From positions 39,930,501 through 39,994,500 of the forward strand of contig JAKSXM010000007.1 of NCBI GenBank assembly GCA_022575985.1: a stretch of DNA of 64,000 nucleotides, given 5' to 3'. This DNA comes from Anagrus nilaparvatae. Taxonomy: Eukaryota > Arthropoda > Insecta > Hymenoptera > Mymaridae. Made by a program: the position numbers and the translations under genes. This document shows positions 1-10,717 of the stretch, in pieces (the stretch's first letter is position 1; each line of letters starts with the position of its first letter). The notes under the pieces were generated by a model, which saw only the letters and a list, made by a program, of their open reading frames with translations, did no database searches and was not told the DNA's origin.

Positions 1-705
1 TTAAGCATTATTACAGCTACATAATCTAAGGCATTTAAGTAAAATACTATTTGCCATGCATTTCATCTACATAAATTAAGGAGCTCAAGGAAAAAACTAC
101 ACTATTAGCCTTACCCCCACACAATCTCTCAAGGCCGTATTATTGATAGGCAGGAAGCCCTTATGAATTAGTGTGACTTTTAATTAATCACTCGGATGGC
201 TTCAAATGGAAATTCCAAGACGAAATTCCTTACTTTTTGCCAAGATCCCTATGAACGAATGGATAAACCAGCTGGTTTCGGAAAGTCACCTGGTTGACTC
301 TCTTGAAACCAGGATAAACTTTCACACTTTATTCTACAAAGATTTATGATAATATACCCGAAGTTCCCCATTGTCCAGGGGGGATAAAGCCCCCTGAAAT
401 TTAAGTCAACAAGGTGACCCAAATAAAACCAGGCCAAGTTTTACAGACGTATTTGTTTCACCGATAATAAAAGTATATTTCAAATATGGCCTATGCCAAC
501 TTGTCCAAATAGGGATGAGCTTGACGGGATATAAGGGGAAATTTGTGGGATAAAATACCCGTGGGTGGAAGGCTTTACGTATAATTTTATATGGCATTAT
601 TAGGTTATGTGAGTGTAGCATTTTTTTTTACTGCCCTAGTTTATATAGATCTAATGCTTTAAAGCATAGTTTTTTTGATAAAACTTTCTTAGGTTATGTG
701 CATGT
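1..705. other. Non-coding AT-rich sequence, no gene recognised
   Basis: No coding signal, RNA gene or splice structure is visible. A short stretch near 570-610 (gctttacgtataattttat) resembles the sequence at 705-722 (gcttgacgtatatt), which suggests repeated transposon-end material. The sequence probably belongs to old degenerate repeats. Confidence 0.4.
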
Positions 706-1297
706 AAGGCTTGACGTATATTAGCCGTATTATAATGATATCTGTCATATCTCGTCGATGCGTCCCCCTTTAAAGCCGCATTGAATACGCTTTATATGGC
801 TTCGTCCCCGGCTAGTTCTTGGTTCGCCCTTTCCTCGTTGTTGTTGAATTGGGCCAGGAGGTGGCGTATCTAGACGATTGTCTAATGGTGGACTTTTAAC
901 GCCTCTTCCCCTTCCTCTTGGGGTTCCTTGGTTGCCATTGGCCAATCCAAAGTTGTTCGCCCATCTTTGATGACCCACATCCGGTTCATTGGATGCTTGA
1001 CTTCCGTCTTCTTTGCCCGAATTCACCGAAGCATGGTCCTCGATTTTATTATCCGCCATTTTGCCTCTAAAACACCGGTTTAATTAATTAATAATTGTTA
1101 AACGAATATAATGAAATTAGATATTTATATCTCTAGTTTATTCCAATGGAAAGATTTTAGCTTGTTTGCTAAATTTACGACAGTAATTATGATCACTTTC
1201 GATTAAATAATGAATCACTTGTTTTCACAGTTAGTAATTTTAATATTATTTATCACTAGTTCTCAATTATATTAATCAAATATACGTCAAGCATTAG
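706..1297. repeat. Possible short element bounded by 14-bp inverted repeats
   Basis: The 14 bases gcttgacgtatatt at about 708-721 recur in inverted orientation at about 1283-1296. The interval contains the Arg/Gly-rich ORF on the minus strand (745-1059). The repeats are short, so this may be chance or the remains of a transposon that carried the ORF. No target-site duplication could be fixed. Confidence 0.3.
745..1059 (-). CDS. Uncharacterised Arg/Gly-Pro-rich 104-residue protein or Gag-like fragment
   Basis: I do not recognise this ORF. It starts with MADNKIEDHASVN in a good context (purines before the ATG). Residues 1-35 are acidic and polar, the middle holds an RGRGRG run (about residues 48-53) and a DTPPPGP stretch, and the C-terminus is basic and ends GRIDEI. 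Base composition is clearly richer in G+C than the flanks, which argues for real or recently real coding sequence. RGG-type low complexity fits an RNA-binding tail or the N-terminus of a transposon ORF1/Gag. No intron donor or second exon was found. Function unknown. Confidence 0.4.
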   Translation of the reverse strand: MADNKIEDHASVNSGKEDGSQASNEPDVGHQRWANNFGLANGNQGTPRGRGRGVKSPPLDNRLDTPPPGPIQQQRGKGEPRTSRGRSHIKRIQCGFKGGRIDEI

Positions 1298-1318
1298 GTT
1301 TAATTATTATAGGCATAT
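1060..1318. other. AT-rich flank, nothing recognised
   Basis: This is the sequence upstream of the minus-strand ORF. No TATA box or other promoter element stands out from the AT-rich background. Confidence 0.35.
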
Positions 1319-1526
1319 TTTAAGTTCCTAACTTGAAATATTCTAAATTCCTAAACTCAAATTATTTAAAGTCCTTCAACCAGGATTATTCTAAGTCCCT
1401 ATATCGAAAATTTTCTAATTCCCTAAATCAGGATTGTTTTAAGTCCCTAAACCCGGATTTATCTAAGTCCCCAAACTAAAATTTCTCCAAGTCCCTAAAT
1501 CAGAATTTTTCAGTCCATTTGACCCC
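1319..1526 (+). repeat. 24-bp degenerate minisatellite, array 1
   Basis: About eight imperfect units of 24 bp are visible, with consensus close to taagtccctaaatcaggatt plus attc. The array ends at catttgacccc followed by a C-rich tract. The same unit and the same terminal junction occur at about 28305-28525, so the two arrays are members of one dispersed family rather than independent minisatellites. Confidence 0.75.
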
Positions 1527-1529
1527 GGC

Positions 1530-2620
1530 CCCCCAAATATGGCACAAAAGGTATTTTTTATTTTTTATTAAACTTTTTTTTATTTTTTTATACCTTTTTA
1601 AAATCTAATAAAAACTTCTATATTTCAAACAATTAAAGTAAGAATATGTTGCTTGTATCTATTTGGTATCTGAACTTGTGGTAAGCTTTCGATGATAAAA
1701 ACGTCTTTTATTGCAATGATTTTGTTTGTTGAAATGTTTTAACATGGTTTATACCACATCGGATTATTGTATCAAAAAAGAATTTACAGTAAACTTAAGT
1801 ATTTTTGCAGCTTGAAAATGAACATTTTGTGTACCTTTTCTAACATTTGAAAGGTATTAATTATTTTATAGCAAGAAGAACTTTCTGCAATAACAGAAGT
1901 ATTCGTTTGGAATACAATTTATTTTTTAATACTAATTTGCATTCTACATTTTTCTTTTACTTAAATACTCTTTCTTGAAATTTTTTCTACGGTACAATGA
2001 TCCAATTAGCTATTTACTATGTTAAACATGCATATTTAAAATTTGGTATTTTATTAGTCTAATCACCCTAAGTCAATGTTGTAAGCTTATTTCGTTTATT
2101 AGTCTTATATTTCGTTTTTAGGCTTATTTCATTTCTTTATATAGTTTATTTCGTAGTACTAAATTTTTTAATGATAAAAAACAATAATAACTATTATTAA
2201 TAATGGTAATCACAAAGTAAAGCACACATGCTGCTTTCAAAGTTATTCAAAGTCCATAGAAGCTTGATATATCACAACTAACACAGTTTTTTATGAATAA
2301 TCAAACAGCGAATTATAATTATTTTTTATAAAAACTATTAATTTCATTTATTTATTTAATAACTTTTAATAAATAAATTGAGTGAACGTGCTTTTATTAA
2401 AACCGTTGCTTAGTGCTTCAAAAAAAAATATTAATATAAATATATAAGACATAAGTGATTAAATTAAATTTTTTATCATGAAATAAAGTATAAAAATTCG
2501 ATAATCAAAAATTCTTTAAGCTGTGTCACTGAAAAATAACTAACATAGTCAAATAAGGTTACGAAAATTTTTAATAGATCTTGTAATATAATTAATACTA
2601 CTATTATTTTAATTATAATT
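1530..2620. other. AT-rich intergenic sequence, no feature supported
   Basis: Long poly-A/T tracts and simple AT-rich sequence. No ORF of interest, RNA gene or clear repeat was seen. Confidence 0.4.
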
Positions 2621-2987
2621 TAATTTTTTTATCGTTCGTCATATTTTGATAATGAATTAAATGAAATTGGTCTTTACAAACAATTGATGTTAATAATTTT
2701 TAATTTTTACTACTAAACGTGGTATACATTTAAATACTCGACGTAGTAAATATCAAAATATGACGAACGATAAAAAAATTAGATTATATAATTAAATTTG
2801 GCACTAGGTCGAAGAGTTGCCCTCTCGAATCGAAGAAGATGTCAAAATAAAGTCGGTGTGTTGGCCCGGATGCCGTAGCTTAGTTGGCTAAAGCGATTTC
2901 ACTAGATATGAAAGAATCGTGGGTTCGAGTCCCGCCGGCTCTGGTTGTTCGTAATTGTTCGTAAAGACCAATTTCATTTAATTCATT
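2621..2987. repeat. Interleaved inverted repeats enclosing a tRNA-like sequence
   Basis: Two perfect inverted-repeat pairs are interleaved. Pair A is 31 bp (2621-2651 with 2751-2781). Pair B is 27 bp (2651-2677 with 2961-2987) and extends about eight more bases with one mismatch. The order A, B, A', tRNA-like, B' cannot fold as a simple nested hairpin. It could reflect two overlapping MITE insertions or one element with internal repeats. The tRNA-like block lies just inside arm B'. Confidence 0.75.
2873..2943 (+). tRNA. tRNA-like sequence (pseudogene or SINE head)
   Basis: The block has an A-box-like tagcttagttggctaa and a B-box ggttcgagtcc. The T stem (gtggg/cccgc, one G-T) and a five-base anticodon stem (tttca/tgaaa) pair well. 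The seven-base loop ctagata gives AGA in the anticodon position. The acceptor stem has mismatches, and there is no long variable arm as a true tRNA-Ser would have. It is therefore more likely a tRNA-derived repeat or pseudogene than a working tRNA. Confidence 0.5.
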
Positions 2988-2989
2988 AC

Positions 2990-4500
2990 TATTATTTTAT
3001 TTTTTTATTTTAGCATAACAATTTTTACATCTTTTACATCATTTATCTTTTTACAATTTTCTTCTGCCATTATTAAGTTTTTTTTATTCATCTGTATTCT
3101 CTTCTACTTGAAATATTGTTTCAGGTACATAAACTTTTTAACTGGTAACTTCAATATACCCATGTGATATTACTTATACTTTCTACAAAAATTTTTTAAT
3201 GAAATCAATTTCGTACCATAGGCATAGAACCCCTAAGTTTTGCATGCCTTTGCAAACATCAACTGAATTTGACGCATATTGAATACTTTTCCAAGTAATA
3301 CGATTATCCAGTTTCTGGGCCAAAAATTTGAAATTACAAATTTAGTTAGCAGATTCGTATTCTGCATACTCGAAAATCGACGTAATAGGAAAACATTTTT
3401 CATGCTAATGTAAGTTTTTTACAGCAATAATTATGAAAAAAATATGAAAAAAAAAATTATAAAAAAATTATGAATCATTTTTCTTACTTTTTTTACAAAA
3501 GTACAAAACACAAGCGGCTGCCAGAAATCGAAATTTTTGCTCTAGGAGGCTAAAAATTGGGCTGGTGACTTAACTTTGGTAGTACTTTCATAAAAAAACA
3601 CTTTGGGGCAGTTTTGAAGACCCGATCATACAAGTAGTGTACGATTCATTTAAATTTACCCTAATGTAAATTCAAAATTTAAACTAAAAAAATATCAAAC
3701 TTTTTTTCAGGAATGCCCTTTATTAAATAAAGATTAAAGTATGCAATTACAAAGACACTATTGCTACACTCTCAGACCGCACCTTTATTTTCCACTCTAT
3801 CCAAGACTTATTTCGCGAGAACTGCGCTTAGTATATTCAGATGCATATAAAAATTTACCAAAGGGTATCATTTTAATTAATAGGAATTATTGAAGTTTTT
3901 TAAGGTCAAGATTTGTTTAATTTTTTAAACCATTTTGGTTGCTAATTAAAATAATCATCCTCTTTTAGGGATAAGAACTTTTGTTTTTTTAATATCTTTT
4001 AAAAAGTTACAAATATTTTTTTTTGTTTTAGCAAATCTTTTCATGTGAGATTTTTGATCAATTTTGACCGAGTTATAAGCTTGCAAAGTTACTTAGGTCT
4101 GCTAGACCTCAACCGTGCATTAACGTTTTCGGAAGGCACCGATGATGCTGAGAAATTAAACAAATTAAAAAGTTTTATTGTTATTAGGTGACTCCACCCT
4201 TGCGCATTGCGCGCACCAAAATTTTTACAGCGTAAAGGACATTGAATTTTTATTTCTTTTTTATTTTAAATCTATTGGTAGCATTCGTGCTATTTTTCAT
4301 TTTTTCATATATTATTTATTATTATTTTATTATATATTGGGGTTTCATAAGAAAATAAAAAAGAAATAAAGAAAATTTTATTAAAAGTATTTTTTATTTT
4401 AAAGTATGGGCATGTTTTAAAAAATTTTAAACTAATAAAAAATATATAGAAGAATATTCATTAAGAAAATATATAATTTTAGTGAATAAAAATTATGGAA
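2990..4500. other. AT-rich intergenic sequence, no feature supported
   Basis: No protein-coding pattern. The only ORF above 60 codons (about 4178-4369) is hydrophobic low-complexity translation of AT-rich DNA and has no supporting signals. Confidence 0.4.
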
Positions 4501-4504
4501 AGTT

Positions 4505-4725
4505 GATAGAAATATCACAAAAGTTGTCCACAATTTTTAAAATTGCCTTGAAAGTCTAAACATATCCTGAAAGTTTAAACGTGACCCAAAAGCTTAAAAC
4601 TGTCTCAAAAGTCTAAAACTGTCCCGACAGATAAGAAATGTCCTAAAAATTTAAAAGTGTCCCAAGAATCTACAGTATCCGAAAAGTCTAAAAGTGTGCC
4701 AAAAACTATACATCTGTCGGTACCC
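4505..4725 (+). repeat. Degenerate minisatellite of about 20-24 bp
   Basis: About ten imperfect copies of a unit close to aaaagtctaaaactgtccc are visible. Unit length drifts. The array resembles in style, but not clearly in sequence, the 24-bp arrays at 1319 and 28305. Confidence 0.6.
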
Positions 4726-5209
4726 ATTTTTGGTTAAGCTTTAATAAAATCATAAGTTTTTTTTTTAATATAGTATTCTTCAAATGATTTATTATTATGC
4801 AAAAAAAAATATTTTTTAAAAGCTTTTAAAAAACTAATGGATAACAACAGTGTCAACGGCCATGTTATATGAAAAATATTTCTTAACCATACCATTTAAA
4901 TAAAAAAATTATTATATTTTGTACTTACTGTTCTCGTTTCCTGAATTCAACCACACGACTGTTGTCTTCAGCTGATTATATTGTGAATCCAATTCAAATA
5001 AAAAAAGCAAAAATTTAAAAAATTTTTAATAAGACGTTCTTAAGACTTATATTAGAATAAAATAAGTAATTTTATTTTTAATCATGGTAATTCTGAAAGA
5101 AAATTTAGATAATAAGAGTTAGTTAATAATAAATAAAAAAAAAGTTAATCCTTAGTGTTAAGTATAGTTTGTACATAAAATATATACCCTTTAAAATAGA
5201 TCTGTTGCC

Positions 5210-5645
5210 CTGAGACCTCGATTTTCAAATTAAGTCGATAAGCGTTACTTTGACCTAAACAGTTGGATTCCCACGGTTCAAAATTTTTTTTACCTCGCTG
5301 GCCCCTGTGAGAGAAAAATATCGGGCAAAAAGAAGTCTTTTGTATATACTTTTCAGGTTAAAAAAAAAAGACTTCAACCCATTCTCTAAAAGGCATTAGT
5401 TGCTTAAGACTGCTATCTTAACGGTGGCCATGGAAGTCGACATCCGTTAAATATTGTATTACAAGTTACCTCACTCACCTCCACTCCTCTACGACGCTTC
5501 AGCGCTATCCATTTTTAGATTTGGCTGCTTCGGCCTTTCAAAGAATAGGTTGAGGTCGTTTCGTCTCCAAAACCTCTATAATAATTCGCTTTATCAGACT
5601 AGACTCGTGTAGCGAGTTTAGCTATCCTGAGGGAAATTTTTTTTG
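5210..5645 (-). pseudogene. 28S rRNA-like pseudogene fragment
   Basis: The reverse complement of about 5500-5640 reads like the conserved eukaryotic large-subunit segment around tccctcaggatagct, aaagcgaatt, gaaacgacctcaac and ctattct, in the order expected in 28S rRNA. Other short stretches (for example gggaatccaactgttta near 5250-5275, and tagcgctgaagcgtcgta near 5490-5510) also recall 28S but are out of continuous order. The copy is diverged, has AT-rich gaps and is isolated, so it is a dead rDNA-derived fragment, not a functional gene. Confidence 0.55.
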
Positions 5646-5845
5646 GTATGCAGTAGAGTTGCCATTATCAGACATTCTTTTATCAGGCAATCCAAATATC
5701 CAACAGCCTTTTCTTTCTCTTCATGTTTTATTATAGTTGAAACATTTTTTATTAAACTTTATAATTATTTTTACAATTTAAAATAATAAATTAATAAAAA
5801 AGTATTAATGATTCGCTTTATCGTTCTCCGTATTTCAAAATTCAA

Positions 5846-6848
5846 ATTATAAAAAAATGGGTTTTATACATCAATATAAGAAGAAATTTTTTCAAAAATA
5901 AATAAAATGTTTTTTATTTTTCTGGACGTTTCGATAGTTTAATTACTATCCTTTTCAACAGAATCTAAAAATATAAATATTAACAATTTATTAGTTAACA
6001 AAAATTATAATATATAAATCAATATCATTAAAAACATACCAATAAAAAGTTGTTTTACATTATTTAAAAAAAAATTTTTTACATCTTTCTTTAGTATTAA
6101 GATTTTTAAAGTTTGTCATGTTTTTCTTATTACATAAGGCACTTAACACATCAAAGCCATATTATTACTTAAAAATTTTCAAAAAATTTTTTAGTAACAA
6201 GTGGGGATAACATTAAACTATATACAGTACTGAAAACTTATTAACAAAAGATAACTTTATTTAAATACCAACCTTAACCTTTGCTTAACCCAACCTCTCA
6301 GAAATGTTATACATAAAGTTTTCTGAGAACACATTGAACAGAATGGAAGATTTAAAAAATTAAAAATATATTTACATAAATACCATAGAATTCATAAAGA
6401 AATATATAAGTTGTTAAGGTTGGTATTTAAATAAAGCTATCTTTTGTTAATAAGTTTTCAGTACTGTATATAGTTTAATGTTATCCCCACTAGTTACTAA
6501 AAAATTTTTTGAAAATTTGTTAGTAATAATAATTATGGCTTTGATGTGTTAAGTGCCTTATGTAATAAGAAAAACATGACAAACTTTAAAAATCTTAATA
6601 CTAAAGAAAGATGTAAAAAAATTTTTTTAAAATAATGTAAAACAACTTTTTATTGGTATGTTTTTAATGATATTGATTTATAAATTATAACTTTTGTTAA
6701 CTAATAAATTGTTAATATTTATATTTTTAGATTCTGTTGAAAAGGATAGTAAATAAACTATCGAAACGTCCAGAAAAATAAAAATATTTTATTTATTTCT
6801 GAAAAAATTTGTTCTTATATTGATCAATAAAATCCATTTTTTTATAAT
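5846..6848. repeat. 1-kb palindromic element with GAAACGTC motif in both arms
   Basis: Arms of about 440 bp (5846-6285 and 6412-6848) are near-identical reverse complements around a ~125-bp loop. Each arm carries, near its outer end, ctatcgaaacgtccagaaaa next to a short hairpin (gatagt/actatc), close to the termini seen in Penelope-like retroelements. No protein is encoded. It may be two inverted terminal pieces of a retroelement or a fold-back element. Confidence 0.8.
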
Positions 6849-7233
6849 AAAAAAGTAGTATTCAAAATTGTCTAGGAAATTTTTAAATAGCGCAAATACT
6901 GCAAAGCTTAAATGAATCAATTTAATAGATACAATTGATGACGAAATTTTAAGAAGAGTTAAGTACAATAAAATAAGAAATTTATTTTATTGCTAATTTT
7001 ATTTTTAGTGCGTTATAATTATAAATAAACAATATTTTAGTAGTAAATTATAGTATTTTAAAAACTAATAAAAATTAACAAAATCAGCGCGCCAATCCAA
7101 ACACAAATAAATCGATGCGAAAAGTAATGAGAGAGGGGATCCAGAGTTTTATTTTAATTTTATTTTAAAAAAATGTCATAGCCCCATGTTCGTAAATATT
7201 CAAATGTATGATACGTATATTAAAGAAATAAGA

Positions 7234-7300
7234 GCCTCGGTAGCTCTGTGGTTAAGGCGTTGGACTTCAGACCTAAAGGTGCGCGGTTCGATTCCAGGCT
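7234..7300 (+). tRNA. tRNA-like sequence with UCA in the anticodon position
   Basis: The sequence from gcctcggtagctctgtgg through ggttcgattcc has A- and B-box-like motifs. The loop cttcaga puts TCA in the anticodon position (would read UGA). The anticodon, T and acceptor stems are imperfect, so this looks like a tRNA-derived repeat or pseudogene rather than a suppressor or selenocysteine tRNA. Confidence 0.4.
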
Positions 7301-7427
7301 ATATCAACATCAAGTTTTTTTCTTTGCGAAAAATTCTGGATGTTCTTCTACCATGGGTTCTAGGATTGAGGCATCCACTTAATGTTTAAAAAAAAAAATA
7401 ACATATGGATAACGCGGTCTGAAGTGC

Positions 7428-7843
7428 TTCCACATGGAGAAAAAATAAGTGATGAAACGTCCGTAAATACATGGGCGATTCGTCGGTATTATAAAAGGAG
7501 ACAGAAGGTCGGTACAGAATTGATGATTTGTCCGCATAAAAGCGACGAAGCGTCTGCATTTCAATATAGAGTCTTCCTCCGATCAATTTCCGACAAAACG
7601 TCGAGATTTTTTCAGAGGCCTGTCACACGCGCAAGAAGTACTCAAAATAAAAATTATATATATTATTCACCATACTTTTTTGCGCGCAACTATGAGTGAG
7701 ACTCCAACAAATCCCGACATTTCTACTACTCGGACGTTGTATACGAAAATTTCTTGACTATACGTAACATCTTAATTCGGACTGCGCGTCTGGGTGTTAA
7801 ATCCGGACGTTTCATCGCATATTTTTTCTCCGTGCAGGGCATA
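7428..7843. mobile_element. Short TIR element (MITE-like), about 415 bp
   Basis: The left end (catggagaaaaaataagtg followed by atgaaacgtccg) is matched in reverse complement by the right end (cggacgtttcatcgcatatt then tttctccgtgcagg), giving imperfect TIRs of about 40 bp. An ORF of 105 codons across it is a by-product of the higher GC content. No transposase is present, so it would be non-autonomous. Confidence 0.6.
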
Positions 7844-8081
7844 ACCCGGCAAAATTATCATATTGTTTAAAAAAATGAATGTTCATTAACAATGAAGAAA
7901 AAAATATATAATTTTTCTATTCAGATCACCTGAAGAAACTAACGTTACGAAATGGGTGTGAATCTCAAATTCTGAAAAAATTAATATTTTGAAGAAAAGA
8001 AATGTTAAAATTTAATATAATTGTCATGATTACATAATATAATGAGGTGGATTATATGTATTATTGTCCCAATTATGTGTA

Positions 8082-8412
8082 TATGTTACGCCCGAAAAGA
8101 GGTAACGGCCGGTTCCGCGGAATCGGACTGTAAGCCGGCCGGTTCCACGGAATGGGACATCAAACCGTCCGGTTCCGCGGAACGGGGCATCAAATTAAAT
8201 AAATTAATACATTGAAAATAAGAAACATTTCTAAGAAAAAAAATTTTTGTTTAATTTCTTTTACATTTAAAATACACTTTTGAATGATACTGATTAATTA
8301 TAAGATAAAAATTTTTTTTCACTTATCAAATTTTATTCATAATTTCATTAAACCGGCTGATGACTGTCCCGTTCCGCGGAACCGGCCGTTACCTCGTTTT
8401 GGGCGTAACATA
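8082..8412. mobile_element. TA-flanked MITE with GC-rich CCGCGG repeats
   Basis: TIRs of about 40 bp begin tatgttacgccc and read inward through ggtaacggccggttccgcgg on both sides, with only two or three mismatches. TA dinucleotides flank both ends, as for Tc1/mariner-type insertions. Inside the left end are three ~30-bp direct repeats, each with the palindrome ggttccgcggaa or a variant. This is striking against the AT-rich surroundings. No transposase is encoded. Confidence 0.8.
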
Positions 8413-9029
8413 TATAATTCTTAGGATTATAGAATATTGTCACCCTGATGATATAATATCACATTATTTTACGTATAATCATCATGTTGAACATCAGCCT
8501 AGATACTACAGCCATGATGAGCGCAAATTACAAAATTGTTCACAAATTTGATATGTGCATAATAATACACACATATAAAAACCTGGTCATGATTGGTAGT
8601 TGCGCGAAATATTCTTATTTTGGTACTCAAGAAGCATATACCTTTAGCCTATTTCTATTATGGTGTCTTAGATGTCAGATAACAGCGATCCCACTGTATA
8701 TTGTCAATTCCATGTAAAGGTAAAATAAACCTGAAATAAGCGTCAAAAATGCCGAATAAACTGAATATTGAATTGATAATTAATAATAATTAATAAAGTT
8801 ATAATAATTATTAAAGTTATATGAAATTTTTTTGGCGAAATAATATATTTTAGTGAAATATAAATTCTGAAAAAATAAAATTTTCACGAATAACCCAAAA
8901 AGACACGTTATTTGTCTCCCTTGTGGGGGGTTAAGGGGGTTAAAAAATTTTGGACACTTGGAATCCAAGTTTTTAGATCAAAGTAATAACTTTATCCACT
9001 TTATTTGAAACTCGAGGACTTAGGGCATT

Positions 9030-9193
9030 TAATCAATTTTATTCCAGGATACCCTTTGTTTCGCAATTTTCGTGAATGGGTTCAATTATTAAAGTTATCA
9101 CACTGAAGTCTTAATCAATTTTATTCCAGGATACCCTTTGTTTCGCAATTTTCGTGAATGGGTTCAATTATCAAAGTTATCACACCCGGTCTT
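9030..9193 (+). repeat. 82-bp tandem duplication
   Basis: The sequence from taatcaattttattccagg to agttatcacac is present twice in direct tandem (about 9030-9111 and 9112-9193) with only a few differences. It appears to be a local duplication without coding content. Confidence 0.8.
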
Positions 9194-9323
9194 TGCAATT
9201 TAATTTAAATTATTTTTTTTTAATATGGAAAAATAAGAAATCTGAAAAATTAGAGCAAAAAAATCATTTGATTTTCGCATATGGGAGACACAGATTCACG
9301 ATTATGTAATAAATTTACTAGCA

Positions 9324-10062
9324 CTTTAAGGTAGGTTTCTACTTCGCGCGCTCGGTTTTCAAGCAAAATCGGAAAATTAGTTTACGGGAAAACGGGAAGA
9401 GATTATGGAAAAATTTTTTGGGGTTAAATAAATAAACTAATAAAGAACGTGAAAAAAAAATTTTTAATTAATTTTAAAAATTTTTTATGTGTTTAAATTT
9501 TATTTCATGTTAAAGTATTTTCGCCGGAAAGAGCTGCTGGTACCCAAGATAAAAAATGTTTGGCAGCACTTAGAAAAAAATAAAAAAAAGAATTATAAAT
9601 TATGAGTATGATTATTGTGTGAACTAAAATTTTTAATTTTGGCAAAAAAAAAAAAAAGTTGTAAAAATTTTTAAAAAAATTTCGAAAAAAGTCATTTTTT
9701 TTTCTACATTTTTTGCAAAAAAATATCGAACAAATTAAAATTTTTGCAATATTTTAGTTCACACGAAAACTACACATTTGGTAAGTGTGTGGACCAAATT
9801 TGGAGTCGATCGGACTAGGTGGTTTTAATTTATCCTGGGTACCAGGTGCAAAAAAGTAGTTTCGAGAAAAACGCGTTTAAAGATTTTTTTATATGATATT
9901 GTGTGGCGGGGCGCTTTAGAAAAGGGGACTAAATACTATTAAGAACGTTTCGTATCTTTATAAAAATTTTTTTACGTATTATTGAATAGTTTTTCAACAG
10001 AAAAAAAAAATAAAAAAATTTTGACCCGACCAAATTTAACGAAGTAGAATCCTACCTTAAAT
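9324..10062. mobile_element. Non-autonomous inverted-repeat element, about 735 bp
   Basis: The left end tttaaggtaggtttctacttc is matched by gaagtagaatcctacctta at the right end. Further inside, gctggtacccaagat and atcctgggtaccag also pair, so the arms are long and imperfect. No ORF was found. It is probably a MITE or a fold-back element. Confidence 0.65.
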
Positions 10063-10717
10063 GATTTTCTTAGGGAACAGCGGAATTAGACTAGCCTGAG
10101 CTGAGAAACCCTCTACAACTTTGCTAGGAAAATAACTGCTTGTAAAAAAAATACTACTTTTAAATAAACGGTAGATTTTGCACAAGCAGGGAACAAATTC
10201 GGTATTTGTAAAATAACTTTATTACAAGAGAAATATGATTTTTTTAAGAAAACCGGGATTTGCTTATCATAGCATTACGCGAAGCCACTTGTAGCTAGAG
10301 AAATGTGTTTTTTTTTCAAAAGAAACAGAAAAATAGCAGATTTATTATAGGATATTCCTTATTTTGGTAGAATGGATTAAAATTTTAGGCAATAAAGAAA
10401 CTATTTTTACCAAAAAAATCTTTTAATGAATTTCAAAACGGCAAATATTTCAAAAACATGAAAAATTTTTAATTTTGAAAATAATTTTATATTATTTGGA
10501 GATATTTTTTACGTATTCTTTTCAATTTTCAAGCGAACTGGAATAATCTAACAAATTATATCTCAAGAGGTACAATTATTTTTTTTTTAAACAAGAAGTC
10601 TTTCCAATCTTTAATTATTATTTAAGAATTTAACGTTCTTTAAGAATTACGTTATTTAAGAATTTAACAATGATTAATCAAACCAAGAAATCAATTTTTG
10701 ATTTATATAACTTAACA

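Noticed and set aside
7234..7300. Functional opal-suppressor or selenocysteine tRNA
   Set aside because: UCA is in the anticodon position, but the acceptor and T stems do not pair properly and the extra-long selenocysteine acceptor and variable arms are missing.
7382..7699. 105-codon ORF on the plus strand
   Set aside because: Lies within a TIR element, overlaps ORFs in other frames, and has no domain or codon signal.
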